This document shows positions 47,160 to 58,633 of a stretch of 64,000 nucleotides of DNA, piece by piece. Location: the NCBI GenBank assembly GCA_025738555.1, contig JAOVFP010000009.1, forward strand, positions 1,426,001-1,490,000. The letters are read 5' to 3'. The stretch's first letter is position 1; the number at the start of each line of letters is the position of its first letter. This DNA is from Cyathus striatus. Lineage: Eukaryota; Basidiomycota; Agaricomycetes; Agaricales; Nidulariaceae. A program made the translations under genes and the position numbers. Under the pieces are notes generated by a model. It saw only the letters and a list, made by a program, of their open reading frames with translations. It had not been told where the DNA came from and ran no database searches.

Positions 47160-50100
47160 CTGCCACTTCATCTCCTGTACTACATGCCATATGCCTATGT
47201 GAAGGGTTGAAATACATCTTTCCTACAGATGTTGTCATATACACAGCCTATCCTGCTGGTATTCATGTCCAGTATAAGGATCCCTGGAATTATGCTTTCA
47301 TTCAGGGACAACTAGTTGTGAGAGCTTGTCACTGTCAGCAGCCAGATCATGATCAACTGTCCTGTGCACCATGCAACCAGCTTAGTTCAGACTTGTAGCT
47401 GATAGAGATATGTCACCATATGAAGAATGGAGTTCATGATAATGCACCTTTGGCATATCATAGCCATGGAGGGCTTGTCAACATCGTTAAAGAGAGAAAC
47501 ACAAAAATTCATGCATTATGCTTGCAAAAGCTCAATGATGCACACAAGTTAGCAAGAAAGGTTCACCTACTTGGTGTATTTGAACAGTTTGTAATGGCAG
47601 TTGGAGGTGACAAGGTTGAGCATATTGATAGGCTTGTATGAATCAAATCTGTGTGAGGATATGGGATTAGAGGGCTACTTGACCTTTTTGACCATGCTGC
47701 ATGGAAGATTTACAACCCAAAGAGCTATAGTGAAGAGGATGAGCTACACAGTCTGTTATTCTGGAAGCTAGGAGGAGCACACCTTGCTGGAGTTGCTTAC
47801 CATTCTATAAGTTTACCATCCCTCAATACACTCCGCACCTGAATCACCATTCCATGCCTAATTGTCTTTCCACTCTCCCTATAGCTCAGGAAGTTCATGC
47901 AAACATAGAAGTATGTTTCAAGATGATAGATGACATTATTAAGCAGAACAAGATAGTCTTTCAGGTCCTGATGTTTGATGAGCTGAAGATAGAGGAGAGG
48001 CCATGTTGGAATGATGAAACAAACCACATTCTAGGACTGTGTTGTGAACATGGAGAGAATGCAAGTCTGGAGTTTTGCACTGAGAATGAAGTTGATCTTC
48101 TTATTGAAGGACTTCACAGCAATGAAGTGCATTTTACAGTTGAGGTGAGCATAGCACTGTTTGTTCAGACCATTGACATGTTCTCACAAAGAAGTAGGCC
48201 ACCGTGGGTGCTCTGGGTGCTATAACTGAAGAAACATGGATGTATTCTGCATGTCCCATTCTAGTGTTGGGCTCATGTAAATGTGAGAAGGGAGCTCAGC
48301 ATGCCAAACTAATAGAAACCACATATAATGCAGCTAAAACCACAAAGTTGAGAACAATATCCACAGCTTTGGATGGGGAATCAAGGTGAGGAGAAGCATT
48401 GGTTCACCTTACAATGAAAAAGTGTCTTTCAACAACATCTAACATATATCCACTATTGGCACATCTTGATTTACTTGATCTCCTGGTTGGCAATGATGAT
48501 GTTACAGCAAACAAGAACTACAAGCATGTCTTTAAGCAGATTTGAAATTTGCTGCTCTGTGCAAAAGGTCTCTATATCCAAGGTGTTCATATTACTCCAA
48601 CCATTATCTGAATCCACCTTCAACAGCATGGACTAATATCAGAGCACATCAATTATCTGATGAACCCAGCAGATAAGCAAGATGTAAAGCTTGCCTTTGA
48701 TCTTCTTCATGCAATCTGGATGCTACCAGCTCTTTCTGCTGATTCAGACATGGCTCCAAACTTTCAGGATGCACAAAATGTTTTAAGAACTCTAGGCACA
48801 CTATTTCACCACATTGTGGTGCCCTATATATGTATTGATCTCTCTCTTGCAGAGCAATTGGTGCATCTTAGTACTGCTGCTCATCTTCTCATGGTACTCA
48901 TTGGAGAAACAGGGTCAGTTCTGAAGGTTATGCTGTCACAGCTGTATGTTGATATTATGATAATGATTAAAAATGCCTACTTCTGCATAGCCAAGGCCAA
49001 AGTTGATGCACCTGGTAGCAAGTTTTGGATAATCCTCCTTGGAACCAATAGATTGGAGGCATTGTTTGGGATTCTTTGGACAATGATTGGGAATGGTTCA
49101 AATGCAGACATATAAAAGGACAGCTTTGAGATTCATGACTCTGTTGACCATGTAAATCCAGCCTCCTGATGAGGAGATCTTCACATTGATAATGTAATAC
49201 TATGGAACTGCTGGAAAATAGGATGGCAAAATGTTGAAGAAACATTCCCTCAAGCATCAAACATTTTGTCCAGCCTTTCTGACAACTCCCACAATATGTT
49301 CACACCCCTTGGCATTTCACTAATTAGTACATCACTACTTAATACTGTTGATGATGATACATACAAGAATGAGCTGCCTTCCAGTGTCCAAGAGGCTGTA
49401 GGGTGCAAAGCAGAAGATCTAGCAGATATAGAAGAACCTTGAAGCTCATTCACACCATACATCGAAATCAATGGTGGCTGAGTTTCAAAAGCCAAGTACC
49501 TAAATAAATCTTTTGAGTTATTTAAGAAGCCAGGCTCTTGTGATCAGCTCAAGCATGTGGCCAATGGACAGTGCTACACACCAAGCAATCTATATCAAGG
49601 TGATAATATATCTTCACAAATGTTTCTGGCAGAAGACCTCCACCAGTTGCCACTGTCCTTTGGTGTGATAAGCAGCTCTTTGTCTGCATCAGGGAAGTTT
49701 GTACAACTCAGAACTTGTCAAGGAACTCCCCTTGATCACCTACCAGAATTGTGCATCCTTGAAAGTCTTGATATTCATCAAGATGTACACCATAAGATCC
49801 CAGAAGTACCTTCTTCAGATCAATTTCCCTATCAAGAAAGCTTGGGAAAGGCCTGTTTCCTGTGTGAGCATGATGGTGAACATAATGTGACTGATGAACC
49901 TGGTGCATGCCCACAATGCATACTATCTGTAGTTCTGTCCAAGTCAACACAGTGAGTGCTTGAACATAATGCAGCACATATTCTTTATGAGGCTGCACTT
50001 GATCAATCCCTTCAACCTTGTGGGCTTTGCTTACAACCATATCCAATGTGCAAATTTTATTTGAAGAAAGTAAAAGGTGCCAGAGTGAAACCAAAAGTGG

Positions 50101-51434
50101 ATTACACAAAATCAGTCTGTGCAAATCCAGTCAAGTTCCACTACTCAATAGCTGAGACCTCAATGTGTGCCAGTCCATGCTCTAATGTACCTCTTCCATG
50201 TCCCAGGTGCCCACCTGGGGTGCCAGCAATATGGCATTACAATCTGCACCATCACCATGTTGAGAAACATCCATCTGAGGCATCAGATCAGAAAGCAGTG
50301 CAAGTCAAAGAACTCTAAGAAGAATACATTCCATGTATCTGAGGCACATAGTTCAAGGCTTATGTTGTGGTGAGTCTTGCAGCACAAAAACTTTATATTT
50401 AAGCCTGATAAGTGTACATGGTAGTAATGACACTGAGATGGCCAGTGCTGAAGAGGAGAAGATGGAGAAGTTGGACAGTAAGATTAGTGACAATAACAAT
50501 GAAGATAAGTGGTATGCATCCAAACATGATGATGACAACATTGACAGATGGCATGAACTAGAACACAATGACAACAATGACATGGAAAAACAGCATGAGC
50601 TGTCCAGGTGGAACAACATTGACAAATGGTTTGAATTGTTGGTATGTGATGGGTCAGCTTGGGGAAGGGAAGGTATTGGTATTCCTGGCAGTGATGAGGT
50701 GAGCCAGTCCAAAACACATACTATGATACCAGAATTAGACATGGGTACATGGATTCATGAAGAATGGTAAACAAACTCACTGAAATCACATGGAATCCCA
50801 CAGAATTTCAACAGCAACCAGCCCAAATCCACCCTTCTGCTAATGACATTAGCATGACCATAAGTGGTAGTGATGGGCTAAGTGTAATGATGATACAGGG
50901 TGAAGGAGGGGCAGCTTCAATTGAGAGAAACTGTGAGATAGCAACCAAGAGATTATTGACTCTGCACAACAGATAAGTAAGTGGTCATAACATGATCAAT
51001 ACATGAATATATGAAAATACCATTAACCCTTGTCATTTGTAGCATATACACAAACCAATGACCTTGCTGATACACACACCTCAGTAGGTGCCACCATGGA
51101 AGACTCTGACTCTCATGAATGTTTGGGGCATGGCAAGCGAAAATGAAAACACACCAACTTCCATGAAGTGTTAAAAGTCTGTATGTGCAGAGAGAGCATT
51201 GATAAAAATCAAAGGTCTGCTGCAAGCATTACCAAATGTACACAAAAAGGATGTGAAATGAAATGGGTAAGTACATGACTACATTGAGTGACTAAATACT
51301 TACTATGAAACTGCTCTGGCATGTAGTGCCATCTTCATTGCATGGGGTTGGAGTACACTGTAAATCAATGGGTATGTGAAACTTGTCAGTCAACAGGGTC
51401 TTCAAGGAACAGATGGATGGGAAAGTGTGGTTGT
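47160..51434 (+). pseudogene. Large repeat-family protein with C-terminal PHD finger, broken
   Basis: Readable pieces in order: VVRACHCQQPDHDQLSCAPC near 47320; VFEQFVMAVGGDKVEHIDRL near 47600; GLLDLFDHAAWKIYNPKSYS near 47700; ILGLCCEHGENASLEF near 48040; MNPADKQDVKLAFDLLHAIW near 48660; DLSLAEQLVHLSTAAHLLMV and MIKNAYFCIAKAKVDAPGSK near 48840-49010; LGTNRLEALFGIL; a Cys-rich tail LEHNAAHILYEAALDQSLQP, CGLCLQPYPMCKFYLKK and PCSNVPLPCPRCPPG near 49960-50220. Last, a PHD finger split by an intron: CMCRES and CTQKGCEMKW at 51181-51268, then HLHCMGLEYTVNQWVCETCQ at 51332-51390 (Cys4-His-Cys3 all present). PHD fingers read histone tails. I recall this architecture from highly repeated Agaricomycete proteins, probably mobile. 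Stops (for example TAG near 47396, TAA near 49112, TGA near 49952) break the frame. Confidence 0.6.
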
Positions 51435-51653
51435 GCATAGACACTGAGAGGTGGTAGGCAAACATGCTGGGTGCTTGAACAAGCCAAGAGCATAGGAAGA
51501 ATAGGTAGCAAGAGTCATTTTGTATAGGATATAAGTCGTAGTAACAATCAAGGCTCAAGCTCACATTGCCCAGAACCCATGACTTGATTATCTAATTACC
51601 ATAAGTAGTAATATGTTCCCATGTCATAGTTTTGAGTGAGACCTGGATGAGAG

Positions 51654-51770
51654 CCAGACTCCAAACCAGTCACTTGCACATTCAAGTTTGGCTAATGCCA
51701 CTAAATCCGTAGAAGTTGGAACTTTAATGTGTTACAGTGACTGGCACAACCTGTAAAGTAGATCACATGA
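51654..51770 (+). repeat. Left terminal inverted repeat
   Basis: Begins CCAGACTCCAAACCAGTCAC and ends GTAGATCACATGA. By eye about 106 of 117 positions match the right arm and all 11 differences are transitions. The arm itself can fold: CCAGTCACT near its start faces AGTGACTGG at 51737-51745. Confidence 0.85.
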
Positions 51771-51857
51771 TATAAAAATTCTCATCAGCCATGCCTGTGC
51801 CACACATCAGTGGAAGCATTCCATAGATAGCTATCCTTCCATATCATCTCTGAGAAG

Positions 51858-54258
51858 ATGTCAAGATTACAATATCACATGCCATCAGCTGCTGAAATCA
51901 GCTCCCACAACGAGAATATCTTTGGCGTAAAGCCATGCCAATTCCAAATTGACAACACTCTAGCTCAGTTGAACAGACAGAACTGCATTACAATCTCACC
52001 TACGGGCTCTGGCAAGACACTCACATTTTGGATTCCGCTTCTCTTCAACAATAATGGAATTATTATCATTATAACTATGCTTAATATACTTGGGGACAAG
52101 AATGTTGCAGAGCTGACTGAATTAGGAGTTAGTGCTGTGAATGTGACCAATGAGATGGCCTCGGATGGACTGTTTAAGGTATAAATAAGTTGACATCATC
52201 ATTTACAAGTTGACAGCGAGATTCTTATACTACTATTATAGGAAATTAGGGAAGGAAAACATTGTGTCATCATTGTCAGTCCAGAGAAAATACAGCATGA
52301 CAACCAGTTTCACAAGCTTTGGGAGACAAAAAGTTTCATGTCACAGTTATTCAATGTGTCCATTGATGAAGGCCACTGTATAAGTCAGTGGGGAAAAGAG
52401 TTTCAGCCAGAGTATGCTCTCCTTGGAGGATTGCATTGGCTCCTGCCAGAACATGTGAAATTTCATCTAGTATCTGCAACGTTACCATCACTGATATTAC
52501 GAGATGTCATGGAGAAGTTGCGGATGCAAGTAGATCAAACAGCCATAATAACATGTTCCAATGATTGTGTGAATATTCACTTTATGGTAGAGGATATGAA
52601 GTATCCAGCTAATAGCTGGCACAATCTTGAAAGGATTCTTCGACTTGAAAGTGGTTCTCACCTGCCAAAATTTATGTGTTTTGTGAACAGACATCGAGAG
52701 ACAGAAGAGGGAGTTGAATGTGAATGGAGCAAATTACCAGATGAGTTGCACTGTAATGTGGTTTGGTTTCATTCTAGAATGAGTTCAGAATTTCAAGAGT
52801 CCACTATTAGCAAGCTGAAAGCTGGAGATATTTGGGGAATAATATGTACAGATGTGGCTGGAATGGTATAATTCATATTTTTAACATGTCTACTTACACC
52901 TGATACAATAAATATTCTAGGGCCTCAACATTCCGGATATTGAGCTTGTAATCCAATGGAAATATGTCCCATCACTTCGTACGTTGACACAGCGACTAGG
53001 ACAAGGGGCACATTGACCAGAAATGGAAGCTACAGGCATATATCTCATCAAGCCTCACTATATGGATGACCATAAAAAAAAAGTTGACTCTGCACCGGTT
53101 AGACGAATAAACAAGCACGATACCACTGTTGTATTGACAGCTGAGTACAAGGCTGACTTTATGGATGCATTCATCAATGCTCAATTGCATGGAACCTGTA
53201 GATGGAAGGTTTTGAATGACTATTTTCAAAACAGTGAGTAAACATACTCCTGTTATTGGAATGTCATTATATATAATATCTCCAAAAGATCTTGTTCATG
53301 AGGAGAAGTGTTGCGAACATTGTGCACCTGTACAGTCATGCTTATGTTGCGATAATTGTGCACCGGAATCATTTCTTCTATTATTAGTTTCAGTACAGCT
53401 GTCAACAAAGGTCACTCGATCAAAACGAAAGATTAAAGGGATTGACAACTATACAATGGACTCCCACGACCTCACACTCAAGGATGCTCTCAAACATTGG
53501 TGATGTGAACAATTCATTGCTGAGGGTTTGGGAATGATGATTTTTTCGGACCACAGTTCTTGCTCTCAGACAGTATACTTCAACATATTGTTGACATGGC
53601 CCATCATCACAAGCTTGTGGATGTGGAGACACTCTCCCAGCAAACGAGTTGGCAATACTCTATCAAATATGGTGCAAGAATTATTGCCATTGTGAACAAG
53701 CACATTTCTCCACCTCCTTTAGCAGTACAGCAAAATTCAGAGTCTTCTTCAACAGCATTAGGTTGTCATCGTTGCACAGCATGTGGAAGTGACACTCATA
53801 TTGGTATGTAATGAATACACTACTTGAATATTCTTAAACCTTATTGCTCTATCAGCTTCAAATAAAATGTGCCCAAAGTACATAGCTAGAGAAGACCGGC
53901 CACCATTGAAATGACTGCACATTGATGAAAACACATCATCAGAGCAATTAAATACGAAAACTGAAGTACAATCACTACATTCAAAATCGACCCAACAACC
54001 ACATTCTAAGAAACAATGTGTTGATGAAAATACACTGCCAAACCAATTTGTTCATAATAGAAGTGTACTCCCACCAACATCGAAGTCTGTTCGTCACTGT
54101 AGAGCATGCGGGTCTATTGATCATATTGGTGTGTTGATGTTTATGATATTATCGTAAAGAGCACATTACTAATTTTTTCATATAGCATCAAATAAGTCTT
54201 GTCTAAATCATTGTTCACATCATACCAGCAATTCGGACTTGTTATTAACAATATGATA
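51858..54258 (+). pseudogene. RecQ-like DEAD/H helicase with zinc-knuckle tail
   Basis: MSRLQYHM start. Motif 0/I: KPCQFQIDNTLAQLNRQN, then SPTGSGKT (Walker A). Motif II: SIDEGHCISQWG (DEGH for the usual DEAH). Motif III: LVSATLP. Motifs V-VI: DVAGMGLNIPDIELVIQW, split by an intron, then TQRLGQGAH followed by TGA (53014-53016), where the family has arginines. Post-helicase Cys cluster CCEHCAPVQSCLCCDNC near 53310. Tail: two CCHC-type knuckles, CTACGSDTHIASNKMC (53776 on, across an intron) and CRACGSIDHIASNKSC (54100 on, across an intron). RecQ enzymes unwind DNA 3' to 5'. The loss of motif VI arginines and several stops (also near 53502 and 53912) mark it as dead. Short introns near 52180, 52870, 53230, 53810 and 54130. 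Confidence 0.85.
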
Positions 54259-54268
54259 AATTAGTTTT

Positions 54269-57000
54269 CTATAAGTGAGTTTCTATGAAGTCATCAGCCT
54301 CCACTTCCAAATGTGGCTCATCGTCAACATCATTTGTGGTACCTGTGGTATCTATAGACTCTGGCTGATGCAGTATTAAGTTCATAGATACTGCAATCTG
54401 ATCTGGAATAGATTTGTCTACATCTCTGCCTGGTGTGAAGACATGTACACCATTCTTATGCATTTGTTCTCGAAGTTTTTTTATGGTATTTGTCATGTCA
54501 AGGTGTGCATGTTGGATTGTTCAATGCTCCAGGTGAAAGCTATCTTCAATTGCTACATGACATCGTCGATAGAATTCAATTAGTGGTGATTCTTTAATTA
54601 TATGCTCAATGGTTCAGTTAGAGCTTCCTCCACTATATATAACCTATATTCCTGTAAGTGATATTAATATGCTATTCGGAACTGAAGCATGCCTTAGTAT
54701 ATAGGTTATTTCACTCTACTAACCAATCTACCTCTTGAAATCCATGGTCTTTTCCAGTTGGATTGCATAGCCAGTTCATCTGTATGATTCTCCTGTAAGT
54801 AATATGATTATTCAATTCATTTTTTTCATTCGATAATTGCCTTACTGCAGCTCAGGGGGATATACATCCCGCATATTTATATGAAGTGTAGCATCTGTGA
54901 TGCATACTTGTGCTTGCCTGTTGCCTTGAACATATAGACCCATGGTAAAATTGAAGCTTCTACACAGCCAATATCCCCTGCATTCATCACATGGCTGAGC
55001 TCTACATATAATAGCTCATCCCTATTTCGCAACATTTGGTTCTCAAACAACTTGTCTCATGCTTGTGAACCATTATCATGTGCATCACTGAGTGAAGGTG
55101 TTGTTGCAACATACTTCTCTACTATTGCTTCTGACATATTCACAATTAGATTCCATGAAGGCTTTGATTCAGCAAAGTCATCAAGAGACTTCCAGGAAAC
55201 ATTATAATGCTGGGCCTCGAGTGTCCAACAATCCAAAATTGAAGCCCATATGTCATGATGTATAACATCATGCATCATCCGAAACCCAGGCTTACTACCA
55301 AACTTTATTGTGTCATCTGGCTGTAATATACCAACATGATTAAAGAGACTGTTAATGTCGGTTCTAACAGTCTTTGATTGAACCCATGTTTGCCAAATGG
55401 AGTCAGCACAAGCCATCTTGTAGTGGAATAGTCCAGGAAGAAATATAATGTACTGAAATCGACATTTTGGTGTTTCTTCTATTCTTCAAGATTGCCTAAC
55501 TGCATCTAACCTCTCCTTTGTTAACAGATCACCATGGATAATTATGATGAAGCCAGTCATGTCCACATCCCTGTGCATATGGAACTTTTTATCTCCTGGT
55601 TCTCCAATTCTACCCTGATGAAGAAGATTCTCAACAACTTCTATATTTCCATCAGGAGTTGACTCCTTTGTATTCGTTTCCCAGCAGGGTATTTGGACTG
55701 TTTTGTCAGGTGTAAGTTTGTTGACAGGCTCTGGCTGACCAAGATACACTGCGAGATACTCAAATCCTTTTGCACATCGAATTAATGTATCTCATACATG
55801 CCATGCAAAGTTTTCATGGAGGGCACTAAACTTTTTCCCAGGGGCATTTTTTATTAGCAGAGCTCTGTAAAAGAAATTTTCTCATATCTGTGAGATCGAT
55901 TTTGACAGGGGTTTCTTTAGGAGAAGGGTTCAGAGGATCTTTATCCCATAATTCATCAGAACACCTTAGATGTTCTCAATCTGTGACACCAACGAGTGGT
56001 ATAGCAGTAGCTGATGTGGCACTAACAAATGTAGATGACTGTTGTTCAACAGTTAGCTCTGATGTCTTGAAATTACAATCAAAATTGTCATATGCAAAAG
56101 CTGTTGTCAGCTTCCCAACTGCATCTTGCAATCGCTTTCCTGCCTTTTCTGAAAGTGAATTAACAGCATTATGTATTGATGAGAGGCTGATGGATAGCCC
56201 AGCATGTGCAAGTGTTTCAACAACGCGCTCTGGGACTGCATTTGAATGAAAGAAGATGCCAAGAATTGACTGTAAGTAGTTGCAGCACTCATTTGTATTC
56301 TGAAGGAAAATGCTAATTGTAACAATAGCTTTCTAGATGCAAAGTCAGTTGTATTATATATTGATCAATGGTATATCTTGCTTACAATTGATAGAAGTGC
56401 TGTATTTCGACCTACAGCCCTCTTTGCTCTTTTGGATTTATGCTCATCATTATTTGCAGTGCTTTCTATTTCATTATCACCATCATTATTGTTTGTGGAA
56501 GGTTTGAGCTGCCTCCTGTGTGGGTTTGCATCTAGGAGTGCACTTATAAGATCCAAGGTATGAGGTGCTTTGTCCTTCATAATTGTTAATGCTTTGTTCA
56601 TAAAGTCTTCTTCTAGGTATTCATCTGTTGCATTTACTGCATTATAGTGTAGACTGTTGTTTTTTCATGAAAGGTCATCAATTTCCACACAAAGCCCCAC
56701 TTTTACAATGGAGGAAGCCCAGTTCAAAACTGCAGCCCTGTCGGTTTTCTCATACAGAGTGTTGCACAGAGACACAGCATCACTGACCAATATCTGGTGA
56801 ACTGGTAATGCAGAAAATGTGTGGTCAAGTGTGCCCTGGATAAAAGTGGAGATGGTGAAGTTATTGTCTTCAAGGCACTTTTGAACCTTTTGCAGTCAGG
56901 TGTAGAGATCCATTCGAGGTGTTTGGTGGTTGTAAATACAAGCACATCAATTTTTCTACTCTATGTACAATGTGTATTCGAAGTAAAACATGTGCAGTAC
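54269..57000 (-). pseudogene. DUF6589-family protein
   Basis: Minus-strand pieces in order: LCNTLYEKTDRAAVLNWASS near 56740; MNKALTIMKDKAPHTLDLI at 56600; LGIFFHSNAVPERVVETL and AYDNFDCNFKTSELTVE near 56250-56050; EHLRCSDELWDKDPLNP near 55950; then a long run with FQYIIFLPGLFHYKMACADS near 55450, SKPGFRMMHDVIHHD, LSHVMNAGDIGCVEASILPW near 54990, then IEHIIKESPLIEFYRRC-like near 54600 and a C-terminal end at 54269. The AYDNFD, PGLFH.KMACAD and NAGDIG..E...PW patterns are those of DUF6589, a family of unknown function in basidiomycetes that I know from repeat-rich loci. Stops interrupt it (for example TGA before EHLRCS near 55980). Exon borders and start were not fixed. Confidence 0.75.
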
Positions 57001-57069
57001 ACATTGCGGGGGCTGTCTGGGACCAGTGCTTGCAGTTACCACTGCGACATGTGGCACAAAACAACCATG

Positions 57070-57186
57070 TCACGTGATCTACTTTACAGGTTGTGCCAGT
57101 CGCTGTAGCACATTAAAGTTCCAACTTCTACGGATTTAGCAGCATTAGCCAAACTTGAACGCATGAGTGACTGGTTTGAAGTCTGG
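57070..57186 (-). repeat. Right terminal inverted repeat
   Basis: Reverse-complement partner of 51654-51770, ending AGTGACTGGTTTGAAGTCTGG. Followed by three ATGAGAG units in short order, so the target region is itself repetitive. Confidence 0.85.
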
Positions 57187-57193
57187 ATGAGAG

Positions 57194-58620
57194 CAAGATG
57201 AGAGTCAGATGAGAGTCAGTTGATAGCTAATCAAAACATGTTAAGAGGTTAGAGATGTTTACAACAGGGTGATAGTAGCTAGATTATGTAATAATAACTA
57301 CTTACTCCTAAAACAACATAACAGGGTGGTGAATTTGGAGGGAATTTTGCAGAAGATCAGTATTAATGATGCTTCTGGGCAAAAGGGGGTAGAAGGGGGA
57401 TGTATAGGAAGGTTAAGGAATAACTAAGTAGTGATTAGATAATGTCTCTGGCTATGTATAATGTGACATGCCATTCTCTATGAATTTGCAGTTTCTTCTT
57501 ACTAGACTCAAATCAAATTACTAAACAATAACCTTTGGAAAATACACTTTATTTCACTACACTACATCAAGGTACTTTATAACAGAAGCTGCACAGGGGA
57601 TAGCTTGGGTCTACATGGCAAAACTCATCTACATTATATACTGCTGGAAATAAGGTGGCTGATGGTACTGTATAGGTGCTGGATAGGTACATTTGGGGTA
57701 CTAGGGATTATAAACTACATCACTGACAAGGGAAAGCCATATGCTCACAGAGCATGCTGGACAGGGGGTTGCATGTCTGTCATAGGAGGTTGCATGATGG
57801 GTGCTATGTCACCATGCATGTTCCTTCAGTTGGGACAGGATTGGCTATTTGTGGATGTGCTAAGAATAGCACAAAGATCTATCAGGGCTCAGGGCTTATT
57901 ACTTTAGTTAAACATGCATCACCTCACTGGTTTCTCTGAGAGAAGTTGATCAGTTGGCTTGGGGTTCCAGGGTTTGCCAAGGCATCTAGTGAGGTGCTTC
58001 ATCATTGCTTGCTTCTCTTGGGTAGTGATCATGTTTGATCACATGACCTTTGTGCATTGCTAGATGTGTTCTGGCTGTTATCCATTTAGTTGTTGAGTTT
58101 AGCACTGCTGCTTTATCTGTCTCTTCTGTGCATAGTACTACCTTAGGCTTTGTCATATTCACACCCTTGGTAAGTGTACTTCTTAGTACTTTTAACTGGC
58201 AGCTCAGATCTTACTCCAATTCTGTAACTAACCCATGTTTGTTACCATTTGGTGAGTACTAATTACATGTATAGAAAAGATAAAATCCATGACTATAGAT
58301 AGTGTATGCCTGTCAGGCATCTCAATGTGTAGAAGTGATACATACAGCACCCATGTCAGCAACACTGGGTGGCATCTGAACTTAGTATTCCTGCTGGTCC
58401 ATTGGACAGAAACCATACTGATAATTCAATGGGAAGCAAGGTCTCTCCTGATCTACATTTCAGTATTTATTTCCCACTGTACAATACCTTATTTATGGTT
58501 ACAAATAGAGAGAGTAGAATGTAGTACAGTGGCATCCAAAGGTATTGCACAACATGTGCAAACAATAGATAATGGCTTTGTAAAATGAAAGAACACAACA
58601 TATGTATATGAAATAAATAT
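57194..58620. other. No recognised gene
   Basis: Short frames only. TACAGTGGCATCCAAAGG near 58529 recalls a Tc1-like end but has no partner. A minus-strand frame near 58000-58170 (TEETDKAAVLNSTTKWI) has stops and no family. Confidence 0.35.
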
Positions 58621-58633
58621 CCACAGCATCTGC

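Larger units (their letters stand above)
51654..57186. mobile_element. TIR DNA element carrying RecQ-like helicase and DUF6589
   Basis: 5533 bp bounded by 117-bp inverted repeats (51654-51770 and 57070-57186). ATGAGAG stands immediately outside both ends (51647-51653 and 57187-57193). Inside, two genes converge: the helicase ends at about 54258 and the DUF6589 gene at 54269. Nothing else of gene size fits. No known transposase fold was recognised, so either DUF6589 or the helicase supplies mobility, or a transposase acts in trans. Both genes are inactivated. I know of no described transposon with this pair; that is memory, not a search. Confidence 0.7.

Noticed and set aside
47160..51434. KDZ-type transposase
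   Set aside because: Cysteine clusters suggested it, but the order of motifs and the terminal PHD finger do not fit what I know of KDZ transposases.
58529..58560. TACAGTGGCATCCAAAGG as a Tc1-like terminus
   Set aside because: No partner end or target TA pair could be found nearby.
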